Under the pieces are notes generated by a model. It was not told the DNA's origin and searched no databases. It saw only the letters and a program-made list of their open reading frames with translations. DNA of 42,193 nt from an uncultured Bacteroidales bacterium. GTDB lineage: Bacteria > Bacteroidota > Bacteroidia > Bacteroidales > Muribaculaceae. Position numbers and translations under genes: made by a program. The stretch's first letter is position 1. Each line of letters starts with the position of its first letter. The stretch is from NCBI GenBank assembly GCA_946412245.1, contig CAMKGM010000024.1:1-42193 (forward strand), in the 5' to 3' direction. Positions 8,157-15,532 of this stretch are shown here, piece by piece.

Positions 8157-8203
8157 AGAATCAACCATTATGGACTTCAAACCATAGTGGTTGATTCTTT
8201 TTA
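8157..8203 (+). terminator. Intrinsic terminator after the 742-residue protein gene
   Basis: Arms of 17 bases (8157-8173 and 8182-8198) pair completely apart from one G-T wobble, around an 8-base loop, and a T run follows. This is the strongest hairpin in the window. Confidence 0.9.
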
Positions 8204-8232
8204 TGTAGCTCACTCAAAGAAAATATTGTTTT

Positions 8233-8344
8233 GCAAAATATCGTATTAACAAACGACAATTTGAGTAAATTATCGCATTTGAAATAGTGTATTCTTTGTA
8301 AAATATCGTATTCTAAAGTTGTTTTTTATGTAAAATATCGCATT
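8233..8344 (+). repeat. Four-copy array of a 15-bp motif with 32/33/32-bp spacing
   Basis: The motif GTAAAATATCGYATT occurs at 8233-8247 (GC for GT), 8265-8279 (one change), 8298-8312 and 8330-8344. Start-to-start distances are 32, 33 and 32 bp, close to three helical turns, while the intervening 17-18 bases differ. The TATCGCATT part also occurs in the array before the AAA/DUF4143 gene at 14157-14240. No gene follows in the expected direction, so this may be an orphan control region. It is not a CRISPR, since repeats and spacers are too short. Confidence 0.8.
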
Positions 8345-8413
8345 TTAAGAATTATTGCTATTCTTTGATTATAGTCGGCTATAATAGCCAGTAATCGTCC
8401 CAATTTTCTTTAG

Positions 8414-8500
8414 TTAGTCTTGGGGGTCGTACCAGGTGGAGTACATGAGGTGGTTTTTGGCTATCTTCACGTTGATTTCCTTGGTCTGGGCGGGGTTGAT
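8414..8500 (-). pseudogene. Detached duplicate of the 3' end of the hexapeptide-repeat gene
   Basis: The roughly 86 bases closely resemble the end of the gene at 8717-9154, including its TAA stop. Translated on the minus strand it reads NPAQTKEINVKIAKNHL then MYSTWYDPQD, against DPAQAKEINVKIAKNYL then IYSTWYDPQD in the neighbour. No start codon or upstream coding sequence is attached. It lies 216 bp beyond the intact end, with a REP-like element between the two copies. Confidence 0.85.
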
Positions 8501-8538
8501 TTCATTTTTCACATTTTGCGAAATCTCTAATGGTGTCT

Positions 8539-8638
8539 GTCGCCCCGATGGGGCTAATCCTTTTGGTCGCAACCATTTACAGGGGTTCCGCCTGCGGCTG
8601 CACCCCTGCCTATTTGCTTGACATCCCTAACGGGATTA
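8539..8638. repeat. REP-like intergenic element with three short hairpins
   Basis: Three successive small inverted repeats are seen: GCCCC-GAT-GGGGC (8542-8554), AGGGGT...ACCCCT (8581-8607, with a GC-rich interior) and ATCCC-taac-GGGAT (8623-8636). The arrangement resembles interspersed palindromic elements known from other Bacteroidota genomes; that link is from memory and no second copy is present in this window. It contains no coding sequence. Confidence 0.55.
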
Positions 8639-8716
8639 ATTGCACACGTCCTAACTCCACAGAAACAATTAATCTCTACGGAATCAAGGAGTTGTAATGC
8701 TTTTTTGAGCTGTTAT

Positions 8717-9154
8717 TTAGTCTTGGGGGTCGTACCAGGTGGAGTATATGAGGTAGTTTTTGGCTATCTTCACATTGATTTCCTTGGCCTGAGCGGGGTC
8801 GACCATCTTCTTGAACTTGGCAGGACTGCCTGCCCAGAGTTCGTGAGGGCCAATCTTGGTGCCGCCGAGCACCACGCTGCCGGCAGCCACGATGGCGCCC
8901 TCGCCTATCTCGGCGTGGTCGAGGATGTTGCTGCCCATGCCGTGCTCGCGATAGCCGCAAATCATGGCAAAGCTGTCGCCCCGGTAAAGGTTGCTCTTGG
9001 CGCGCTCCTGCTTGCCGCGGGTCCACACGTCAATCTCGTTGATGGTGCCGGTGGGAGCCGTCTGCTCAAGCCACATTTCAGAGCAGTCTTGCATCATTTG
9101 CAGGGCCGAATAGAGTTTGAGGCGTTCGTTGCTGTCGCAGGTGCTCGTTGTCAC
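8717..9154 (-). pseudogene. Chimeric or truncated gamma-carbonic-anhydrase-like hexapeptide protein
   Basis: Of the 145 residues, the last ~70 match the end of gamma-class carbonic anhydrase-like left-handed beta-helix proteins: GMGSNILDHAEIGEG, IVAAGSVVLGGTKIG, LWAGSPAKF and the final helix DPAQAKEINVKIAKNYL. Family members are about 170 residues and carry an N-terminal beta-helix with metal-binding histidines; here residues 1-75 are unrelated (for example NERLKLYSALQMMQDC) and no metal ligands are visible. The open frame starts with GTG right after an in-frame TAG. It is probably a remnant in which a foreign 5' segment was joined to the conserved 3' half. An expressed protein of unknown role cannot be excluded. 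Confidence 0.6.
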
Positions 9155-9282
9155 CTTATAATTTAAGCTCTACATAATTCACCGATGAAATTCATAGTTC
9201 TAAATTTAATTAGATGCAAAAGTAAATAAAAAGCGGCATTTATGAGCCGGTCAATAAAAGAAATTGATTTATCAGGCGATAA

Positions 9283-9359
9283 AAATGCTCAAAAAAACCA
9301 CTCCGAATCTTTCTTATCCACACCCAATTATCAAGTGGTTTTCCCTCATAAAAGCATTT
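9283..9359. repeat. Nested inverted repeat in a 328-bp gene-free gap
   Basis: Inner arms AAAACCACT (9294-9302) and AGTGGTTTT (9334-9342) lie inside outer arms AAATGCT (9283-9289) and AGCATTT (9353-9359). In the minus direction the inner stem is followed by a seven-T run, so it could end a minus-strand transcript or form a small RNA. The rest of 9155-9482 shows only promoter-like boxes: TACTTTTG on the minus strand at 9224-9217, and the -7 box at 9427. Confidence 0.5.
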
Positions 9360-9426
9360 GCTGCGGATGAGGATAGACAAGTGAAAATAACTACCGAATT
9401 TTATTATGTATTCAAAAAATAATCTG

Positions 9427-9434
9427 TAATTTTG
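9427..9434 (+). promoter_or_regulatory. Probable -7 box for the beta-repeat protein gene
   Basis: TAATTTTG matches the consensus and lies 48 bases before the ATG at 9483. No good -33 box is seen at the usual distance. Confidence 0.5.
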
Positions 9435-9482
9435 TGGTGGTCGAAATTCTATCAAAACATTAACTCATTTAAAAACAGCAAT

Positions 9483-11843
9483 ATGAAGAAGATTGTATCA
9501 TTATTAATGATGACATTGCTCTGCATCACTGCGTGGTCTGAAACGGTATCGTTACACTATACCGGCACAACGAACACCAACATGACCGGTAGCAATGATG
9601 CTGAACTATTTGGGCTCGACGTCGATACATGGTCGGTTGTCGGTTCCAAGGGTGCATCAGCTAACTATCCTAGCCTCCACAGTGATGGAATGATCTATCT
9701 TGATTATTCGGCTAGCGGAGGAAACACTCTAAACGTGAGCTTGCTCAATGGGGCAAAAATCAACTCGATTAGTCTCACTCTTGAAGACGCTAATATGTTT
9801 GGCAATGCCATCGTTAAAGTTGATGGAACAACCGTAACCGGTTCAAATGGTGTATATCAAATTAATAGCTCGTCGTTTGTCATCAGTAACGGCAACACTT
9901 CGGCCCACCCATTGCAAATCAGGGGAATCACCATTGACTATGAGGCAGCGATTGCTGCAGTGGCCACACCCGTAATCTCGCTCGATCCTCCCGAAGGACC
10001 ATTCTATGAGGGCTCCAGTGTTACGGCTCACATCACCTGCGCTACCGATGGCGCATTCATCTACTATGCGGTCAACAATGGTGACTGGGTATTGGGTAAC
10101 CAGGTTACTGTGACCACTACCTCCACCATCAAGGCTCGCGCCGTCTACTTAGATCAGGAGAGTGCAGTGGCTACCAAGACGGTGACTTTTGTTCCGCTGG
10201 TTATCACAGTGAACTCTATTGCCGAGTTCAACGCTCTACCCGATAACACCGAATTAACCTTCACCGGTGAGGTGGTCGTTATTGCACGGAAGGACGACTG
10301 CTTCTATGTGCAAGACGAGAGCAAAGGCATGCTGATTAATGGCCATACAGGGTATGGCTATAATCAGGGTGAAGTCCTTACCAACTTCAAGGGCCGGAAA
10401 ACCACTTCTCACGGTGCTCCAGAGTTGATTCCTATCAGCTTTGGTACTACCGGCAGGGATGCGGCGGTGACTTCTGTCGAGCTGACCCCCTCCCAGGTCA
10501 ATCTGGAGAACGTCTTCCGCTATGCGGTGATCAAACGCGCCGAAATCAAAAACGGCAACATCGTGGTGGGCGATGAGAGTGTTGCCCTCTACAATCGTTT
10601 CAATGTGGAGCTTCCGTCTGCCGACGAGGACAAGCTCTATGACATTGTTGGCGTGACAGGTTACTATGATGCGCCACGGTTCATGCCCCTGAGCTTCACC
10701 GTGTCGCCCGAACCCAAGTATACCATCACTGTGGCCGAGCTGGAACACGGCCGCGTGACTCCCAACGTGAGCGAGGCTGAGGGTGGCACCATCGTCACAC
10801 TCGTTGTCACTCCCGACTATGGCTATGAGCTGGAGAGCCTCACCTATGTCTGCGACCCCAACACCAGCGGTGCGTCGGTTGTCATCGAGAACAACCAGTT
10901 TGAGATGCCCGCCAGCAATGTGATTGTCTCGGCCACCTTCAAGCTCAAGACGTTCAACATCGCTGTGGCCACCGGCATTGAGCACGGCTCCATCACCGTC
11001 AAGGACGGAAAAACCACCGCAACCTTTGGCGAGACCATTACACTTGTGCCTGCTGCCGACAAGGGCTACAAGGTGGGGAGCATCACCGTGACACATCCCG
11101 TTGCCGATGGTTCAGGCCAAGGCACAATCACCCCGCAGCTTGCCACCGACGGTACTTACACCTTTACCATGCCCGGGGCCGACGTGTTAATTAACGCCAA
11201 CTTCACACTGCGTGACTACACTATCTCACTTTACGATGATGTGGAGAACGGCACCGTTACATTTGAGCCGGCAACAGCTCACATGGGGCAGACTGTTAAT
11301 GTAACCGTCACTCCTAATCCCGGCTATGAGCTGACCACACTAGAATATGAGTATACTGAGGATACCGGCGCCCCCAAGCGAGTGGCTATCCAGAACAACC
11401 GCTTTGAGATGCCGGCATCAGATGTCAAGATTATTGCCGTGTTCACCGCACACGTCTACAACATCTCAGCTTATGTAGAGCCCGAGGGCTCCGGCACCAT
11501 CACCGTGCCGCAGAGTGCAACAGTGAATACTGTAATCGAGGTAATCGTTAATGCTGCGCCCGGCTTCAGTTTCAAAGAGGCTTACTACACCTACGATGTG
11601 GGTGGAAGCGTAGCCGACCCCAAACTCCCCATCTATGACGGCAAGTTCTTTATGCCAAACACCGATATTACCGTGGTGGCTATGTTTGAGAACTCCACTA
11701 GCACAGGCATCGAGCAAATAACCTCGGCTGATGCAGCCGGCAAGGTCAAATATGTCAATCCCCTGGGCCAGGTGAGCGACCGTCCCTTCAAGGGCATCAA
11801 CATCGTCATCGACGGCGACAAGACCTACAAGATTATCAAATAA
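9483..11843 (+). CDS. Secreted multidomain beta-repeat protein with T9SS-type tail
   Basis: The 786-residue protein (ATG at 9483; an upstream TTG-started extension is ignored because the signal peptide MKKIVSLLMMTLLCITAWS begins here) has, in order: a beta domain (about 20-155), a chitobiase-C-terminal-like module (about 161-237), an OB-fold-like region (about 242-405), four repeats of about 75-85 residues (412-486, 490-575, 578-655, 658-736) and a tail (740-786) ending INIVIDGDKTYKIIK. The repeats resemble InlB B-type/bacterial repeat domains: a Y-I-style first strand, EHG/ENG turns, PGYEL or KGYKV, and FEMPASDV or FTMPGADV near the end. No catalytic site is visible, so adhesion or carbohydrate contact is likely. 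It stands alone and is followed by an IS remnant. Confidence 0.72.
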   Translation: MKKIVSLLMMTLLCITAWSETVSLHYTGTTNTNMTGSNDAELFGLDVDTWSVVGSKGASANYPSLHSDGMIYLDYSASGGNTLNVSLLNGAKINSISLTLEDANMFGNAIVKVDGTTVTGSNGVYQINSSSFVISNGNTSAHPLQIRGITIDYEAAIAAVATPVISLDPPEGPFYEGSSVTAHITCATDGAFIYYAVNNGDWVLGNQVTVTTTSTIKARAVYLDQESAVATKTVTFVPLVITVNSIAEFNALPDNTELTFTGEVVVIARKDDCFYVQDESKGMLINGHTGYGYNQGEVLTNFKGRKTTSHGAPELIPISFGTTGRDAAVTSVELTPSQVNLENVFRYAVIKRAEIKNGNIVVGDESVALYNRFNVELPSADEDKLYDIVGVTGYYDAPRFMPLSFTVSPEPKYTITVAELEHGRVTPNVSEAEGGTIVTLVVTPDYGYELESLTYVCDPNTSGASVVIENNQFEMPASNVIVSATFKLKTFNIAVATGIEHGSITVKDGKTTATFGETITLVPAADKGYKVGSITVTHPVADGSGQGTITPQLATDGTYTFTMPGADVLINANFTLRDYTISLYDDVENGTVTFEPATAHMGQTVNVTVTPNPGYELTTLEYEYTEDTGAPKRVAIQNNRFEMPASDVKIIAVFTAHVYNISAYVEPEGSGTITVPQSATVNTVIEVIVNAAPGFSFKEAYYTYDVGGSVADPKLPIYDGKFFMPNTDITVVAMFENSTSTGIEQITSADAAGKVKYVNPLGQVSDRPFKGINIVIDGDKTYKIIK

Positions 11844-11955
11844 AGCCGATAATCAGTTGATTTATTAAAGAGGGTGTGTCATAATTCTGGCTCACCCTTT
11901 TGTTGTAACATGTTGTAAAACATATAGCAAAGCCTCTACTTTCCCAAGCGGAGGC

Positions 11956-11986
11956 TTTGTCATGTCAGAAAGTTTTAGTAACTTTG
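11956..11986 (+). promoter_or_regulatory. Promoter of the IS1182-type transposase
   Basis: TTTG at 11956-11959 and TAACTTTG at 11979-11986 are 19 bases apart, a perfect fit to the phylum consensus. The -33 box overlaps the right arm of the upstream hairpin. The predicted start is about 17 bases before the ATG at 12009. Confidence 0.75.
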
Positions 11987-12008
11987 TGACAATCAAATAA
12001 ATAAAAAT

Positions 12009-12635
12009 ATGTCTGCAAAGTTACACTTTCGTGAGCATATAAACAACCAATTGATTCTATTTCCTGAAAGAATCGACAAAGATATTGCTCCTGACGACCC
12101 GGTCCGTCTGGTCAATGCGGTTGTTGACAGCCTGGACATGGAGCGCATCTACTCCCTGTACTATGACCGCGGCGCGAGTCCCTACCACCCGAGGATGATG
12201 CTCAAGGTGATTATCTACGGCTACATGAACAACATCTACTCTTGCCGCAAGATAGAGAGCGCGCTCAGGCGTGACGTTCATTTCATCTGGCTGGCCGGTT
12301 ATGACCAGCCCGACCACAAGACGATCAACAACTTCCGCAACCGTGTCAAGGACGAGATCAACAATGTGTTCACCCAGCTGGTGCTGATCCTTGCCGAGCG
12401 TGGCCTGATCAGTCTTGAGGTGGAGTACATCGACGGGACGAAGATAGAGTCCAAGGCGAACAAGTACAGCTTCGTCTGGAAGAAGACGGTGGTGAAGAAC
12501 CGTGCGAAACTGCACGAGAAGATACGCGCGCTGCTGAGCCAGATTGACGATGCCATCGCCCAGGAGAATGCCACCCAGGACGAATCGGTGGAGTTCACGC
12601 CCGCGCAGCTCACTGAGATATGCGATGAACTGGGG
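12009..12635 (+). pseudogene. IS1182 family transposase, N-terminal part only
   Basis: The 209 in-frame residues match the N-terminal DUF772-type domain of IS1182/IS5-like transposases: FPERIDKDIAPDDPVRLVN, HPRMMLKVIIYGYMNNIYSCR, the LRRDVHFIWLAGYDQPDHKTINNFR signature region and YIDGTKIESKANKY, which holds the first catalytic Asp. Normal length is about 500 or more residues. The homologous sequence ends near residue 209; the frame then runs on into unrelated sequence and overlaps the end of the ATPase gene, which is not meaningful. Confidence 0.88.
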
Positions 12636-12798
12636 ATGGTCGTTGCTCACCACGCCCGAGCAACTCTACGGCCGCGAGGCATGCAGTTGCCCATGCACTC
12701 CCCAGGAGTCGTTCGCGAAAATGCTCAACCACCTGCACCAGGTGTTGCCGCAGGCCACCGACGCCCATCTCCATCGCCTGCTTGCCACCAAGCGATAA
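12636..12798 (+). pseudogene. Unidentified C-terminal gene fragment joined to the transposase remnant
   Basis: After the transposase breaks off, a different frame reads protein-like sequence (TPEQLYGREACSCPC, ESFAKMLNHLHQVLPQATDAH, LHRLLATKR) to a stop at 12796-12798. It has no start of its own, so it looks like the 3' end of another gene fused by deletion or recombination. The family was not recognised. Confidence 0.4.
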
Positions 12799-12837
12799 CA
12801 ACTAACAAATACCCAACACTATTATGTGCAAGATTGC

Positions 12838-14145
12838 TTATTCGGTTTTCATGCGCAAGAATTCTTCCCTGAATCCGTAAAGCGGGATACATTTCAACCT
12901 GTCTTGGTCGATGCGGTTCTTCATCGATAATCTGATGCCTTGCAGCTCTGGATGCTTTTGCAAGAAGGTTTTCAGGGATTTTGCCTTTACATTATCTTCG
13001 GCTTTAACCTCAACAGGATATGTATTGGTCCCTATCTGTACAGCGAAGTCAATCTCAATGCGGGAATTCTGCACAGTGTGATAGAAAAGAGGAATGCCAG
13101 TTCCTTGAATTTGCATGCACACATAAAGTTCTGTGAATGCTCCTTTGTACTCGGTAAAGAGGTCGTTCTTGACCAGAATTGCCGATGCTGGGGCATCGAC
13201 CATTGCTCCCATAAGGCCTATGTCGAGCAGGAACAGTTTGAATGCGCCAAATTCTTCATAGAACTTTAGAGGCATTTTTATGGCATTGACTTGATTCACC
13301 TTATAGACGAGTCCAGCATCATAAAGCCATTGAAGCGCAACTTCAAATGATGCTGCTCGAGCACCCTTTTTTAATGCACCATAAATGAATTTCTTGTTTT
13401 CTTTGGCAAGTTGCGATGGAATGCTTTGCCAAACCATTCTTATGCGAGGCACCTCATTGGCGGGAGCATGTTTCGAGAAGTCGGCTTCATAGTCATTTAA
13501 GATTCTGTGCTGCAGTTCTCTCACTTGCAATAACTCTCCGTTAGCAACAAAACTCTGAACAACAGCAGGCATGCCGCCTACATAGAAATACTGTCGAAGC
13601 AATTCGATATAGAGTTCGCTTAGCGAGTCAATGAGTGACCAGTTACCGTCGGTGAGAGCCTGGGCCAATTTCTCTCGCCCTATTGCACACAGAAACTCAT
13701 GAAAATTCATAGGGTACAAACGCATGATGTCCACTTTTCCCACAGGGAAAGAACTGTTGCCATGCACCGAGATGCCAAGCAGCGACCCGGCAACAGCAAT
13801 GTGCATCTCGGGAGAGTCTTCACAAAAATACTTTAATGCGGTCAGAGCTTGTGGGCAATTCTGTATTTCATCAAGAATGAGCAAGGTGTCGCCGGCTGTG
13901 ATGTCGATAGAAGCCAGTGCCGACAGTTTTTGCAGCAAACTGCTGGTAGGGCCTCCTTGTTCAAATATAGAACAGGCCTCTTTGTCGCGGTCGAGTGAAA
14001 ACATGACGGTTTGCCTGTATTCATTCCTTCCAAACTCAGTTAAAAGCCAAGTTTTTCCCACTTGCCTTGCACCATTAAGGATTAAAGGCTTGCGATTTGG
14101 ACTTTTCTTCCACTCTATCAGTTTGTTATATAACTCTCTTTTCAT
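12838..14145 (-). CDS. AAA (AAA_14) ATPase with DUF4143 nuclease-like domain
   Basis: The 435-residue protein has an N-terminal P-loop domain with Walker A GARQVGKT (25-32), Walker B LLILDE (88-93) and a sensor-like VAGSLLG (118-124), followed by a DUF4143 domain (about 200-380). That domain shows a PD-(D/E)XK-like pattern: EIDFAV, then YPVEVKAEDN. The family is abundant in multiple copies in Bacteroidales; its cellular role is not firmly known, with proposals ranging from DNA processing to a selfish or defence function. Its promoter and leader are embedded in a 33-bp-period repeat array (14157-14240). It sits between IS debris and the core gene ychF, fitting an accessory gene. Confidence 0.88.
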   Translation of the reverse strand: MKRELYNKLIEWKKSPNRKPLILNGARQVGKTWLLTEFGRNEYRQTVMFSLDRDKEACSIFEQGGPTSSLLQKLSALASIDITAGDTLLILDEIQNCPQALTALKYFCEDSPEMHIAVAGSLLGISVHGNSSFPVGKVDIMRLYPMNFHEFLCAIGREKLAQALTDGNWSLIDSLSELYIELLRQYFYVGGMPAVVQSFVANGELLQVRELQHRILNDYEADFSKHAPANEVPRIRMVWQSIPSQLAKENKKFIYGALKKGARAASFEVALQWLYDAGLVYKVNQVNAIKMPLKFYEEFGAFKLFLLDIGLMGAMVDAPASAILVKNDLFTEYKGAFTELYVCMQIQGTGIPLFYHTVQNSRIEIDFAVQIGTNTYPVEVKAEDNVKAKSLKTFLQKHPELQGIRLSMKNRIDQDRLKCIPLYGFREEFLRMKTE

Positions 14146-14156
14146 GTGATTGACAT

Positions 14157-14240
14157 TTTTATGTACGAATAATTGTCAATGCGATACACTTTTATGTACG
14201 AATAATTGTCGCAAAGATACACTTTTATGTACGAATGACC
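14157..14240 (-). repeat. 33-bp-period repeat array covering the promoter of the AAA/DUF4143 gene
   Basis: The core TATGTACGAATAATTGTC preceded by TTT (plus-strand reading) occurs in full at 14157-14177 and 14190-14210, and a third copy at 14223-14240 keeps its first 14 bases. Start-to-start distance is exactly 33 bp twice. The 12-base spacers also match apart from one block: one reads GTGTATCGCATT on the minus strand, the other GTGTATCTTTGC, which contains the functional -7 box. The third copy lies in the promoter spacer, the second at the transcription start and the first in the leader. Confidence 0.85.
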
Positions 14241-14243
14241 AAA
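14212..14243 (-). promoter_or_regulatory. Promoter of the AAA/DUF4143 gene inside the repeat array
   Basis: On the minus strand TTTG (14243-14240), a 20-base spacer and TATCTTTG (14219-14212) form a canonical promoter. The start should fall near 14206, inside a repeat copy, so anything binding the repeats would directly affect initiation. Confidence 0.78.
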
Positions 14244-14382
14244 TTCTACAAAGATTTTTTAAAGTTCAAGGCTCGAAAAATTTTTATGCCAATACCCTGC
14301 AAACATGTGGTGATATCGCCCGTTTCGCCCCAAAGAAAACAGTTTCTTTATCTCTATACATCTATAGTTCAGAAATTATATT

Positions 14383-14390
14383 TAATTTTG
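14383..14390 (+). promoter_or_regulatory. Probable -7 box for ychF
   Basis: TAATTTTG lies 26 bases before the chosen ATG of ychF. No -33 box is obvious. Its position supports the start at 14417 and excludes the longer upstream frame. Confidence 0.55.
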
Positions 14391-14416
14391 CAGTAAAATT
14401 AAAAAAAGAGACGAAA

Positions 14417-15517
14417 ATGGCACTTCAATGTGGAATCGTGGGACTGCCCAATGTGGGCAAATCCACTTTGTTTAACTGTCTGTCGAATGCTAAGGCGCAG
14501 TCGGCAAACTTTCCTTTCTGTACAATCGAGCCCAACGTGGGTGTTATCACTGTCCCCGATGAGCGACTCAATAAACTCGCCGAACTCGTGCACCCGGCAC
14601 GCATCGTACCCACAACCGTCGAGATTGTGGACATCGCCGGTCTGGTGAAGGGCGCGTCGAAGGGCGAAGGCCTAGGCAACAAGTTCCTGGCCAACATCCG
14701 TGAGACCGATGCCATCATCCATGTGCTGCGCTGCTTCGACGACGACAATGTGACACATGTTGACGGTACCGTCGACCCCGTGCGCGACAAGGAGGTAATT
14801 GATACCGAACTGCAACTGCGCGACCTCGAGACCATCGAGAGCCGAATCGGCCGTGTGCAAAAGCAGGCCCAGGCGGGCGACCGCGAGGCTAAGGTGCAGT
14901 ATGATGTGCTGCAACGCTATTATGAAGCCCTGTCGCAAGGCAAGAGCGCGCGCAGCGTGGAGCTGCTCAACAAAGACGAGGAGAAGGTGGCTCACGATCT
15001 GTTCTTGCTCACTAACAAGCCCGTGCTCTATGTGTGCAATGTCGACGACACGGCCGCTGCCAATGGTAACCACTATGTCGACGCTGTGCGCGAGGCCGTG
15101 AAGGACGAGCATGCCGAGATTCTGGTGGTGGCCGCGCAGACCGAGAGCGAGATTGCCGAGCTGGAGACCTACGAGGAACGCCAGATGTTCCTGCAAGAGA
15201 TAGGGCTGGAAGAGAGCGGTGTGAACCGCCTCATCAAGGCCGCCTATGCACTGCTCAACCTCGAGACCTTCCTCACTGCCGGCCCCAAGGAGGTGCGTGC
15301 CTGGACTTTCAAGAAGGGCAGCAAGGCTCCGCAATGCGCGGGCGTGATTCACACCGACTTTGAGCGCGGTTTTATCCGTGCCGAGGTCATCAAGTATGAG
15401 GACTACATCCACTATGGCAGCGAGGCCGCCGTGAAAGAGGCCGGCAAGATGCACGTGGAGGGCAAGGACTATGTCTTCCAGGATGGCGACATCGTGGTGT
15501 TCCGCTTCAATGTTTAA
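14417..15517 (+). CDS. ychF: Redox-regulated ATPase/GTPase YchF (OLA1 type)
   Basis: The 366-residue protein is a full-length Obg-like P-loop NTPase that binds ATP and associates with ribosomes. Visible motifs: G1 GLPNVGKST near the N-terminus, the FCTIEPNVG switch I region, G3 DIAGLVKGASKGEGLGN, the altered G4 (CNVDD in place of NKxD, typical of YchF and its ATP preference), a helical coiled-coil insert (about 130-200) and a C-terminal TGS domain (FFLTAGPKEVRAWT-like, ending GDIVVFRFNV). The ATG at 14417 is chosen over an open frame starting at 14150, whose extra 89 residues merely translate the 33-bp repeats. mtaB follows after 15 bases, so they may be cotranscribed. Confidence 0.96.
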   Translation: MALQCGIVGLPNVGKSTLFNCLSNAKAQSANFPFCTIEPNVGVITVPDERLNKLAELVHPARIVPTTVEIVDIAGLVKGASKGEGLGNKFLANIRETDAIIHVLRCFDDDNVTHVDGTVDPVRDKEVIDTELQLRDLETIESRIGRVQKQAQAGDREAKVQYDVLQRYYEALSQGKSARSVELLNKDEEKVAHDLFLLTNKPVLYVCNVDDTAAANGNHYVDAVREAVKDEHAEILVVAAQTESEIAELETYEERQMFLQEIGLEESGVNRLIKAAYALLNLETFLTAGPKEVRAWTFKKGSKAPQCAGVIHTDFERGFIRAEVIKYEDYIHYGSEAAVKEAGKMHVEGKDYVFQDGDIVVFRFNV

Positions 15518-15532
15518 TCACGCTTGGTTGCT

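Larger units (their letters stand above)
11871..12635 (+). mobile_element. Truncated IS1182-type insertion sequence (left part only)
   Basis: The element keeps its left end, beginning about AGGGTGTGTCATAATTC at 11871, which can fold back on CACCCT at 11893-11898. A second hairpin follows (AAAGCCTC 11929-11936 with GAGGCTTT 11951-11958), then a promoter and the first 209 codons of the transposase. Hairpins before the promoter fit shielding from outside transcription. The right end and over half of the transposase are missing, so it cannot move itself. No target duplication could be identified because one end is lost. Confidence 0.75.

Noticed and set aside
8233-8344. CRISPR array
   Set aside because: Repeats of 15 bp and gaps of 17-18 bp are too short, the copies are imperfect and no cas genes are present.
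9240-9455. 71-residue minus-strand frame in the gap
   Set aside because: It reads through the nested inverted repeat and into the opposite promoter; no family features or upstream promoter were seen.
12057-12653. 198-residue minus-strand frame opposite the transposase
   Set aside because: It is the antisense shadow of the IS1182 transposase remnant.
14150-14416. N-terminal extension of YchF with repeated CTNNC peptides
   Set aside because: The extra 89 residues translate the 33-bp repeat array and the ychF -7 box; YchF homologues start at the MALQCGIVG methionine (14417).
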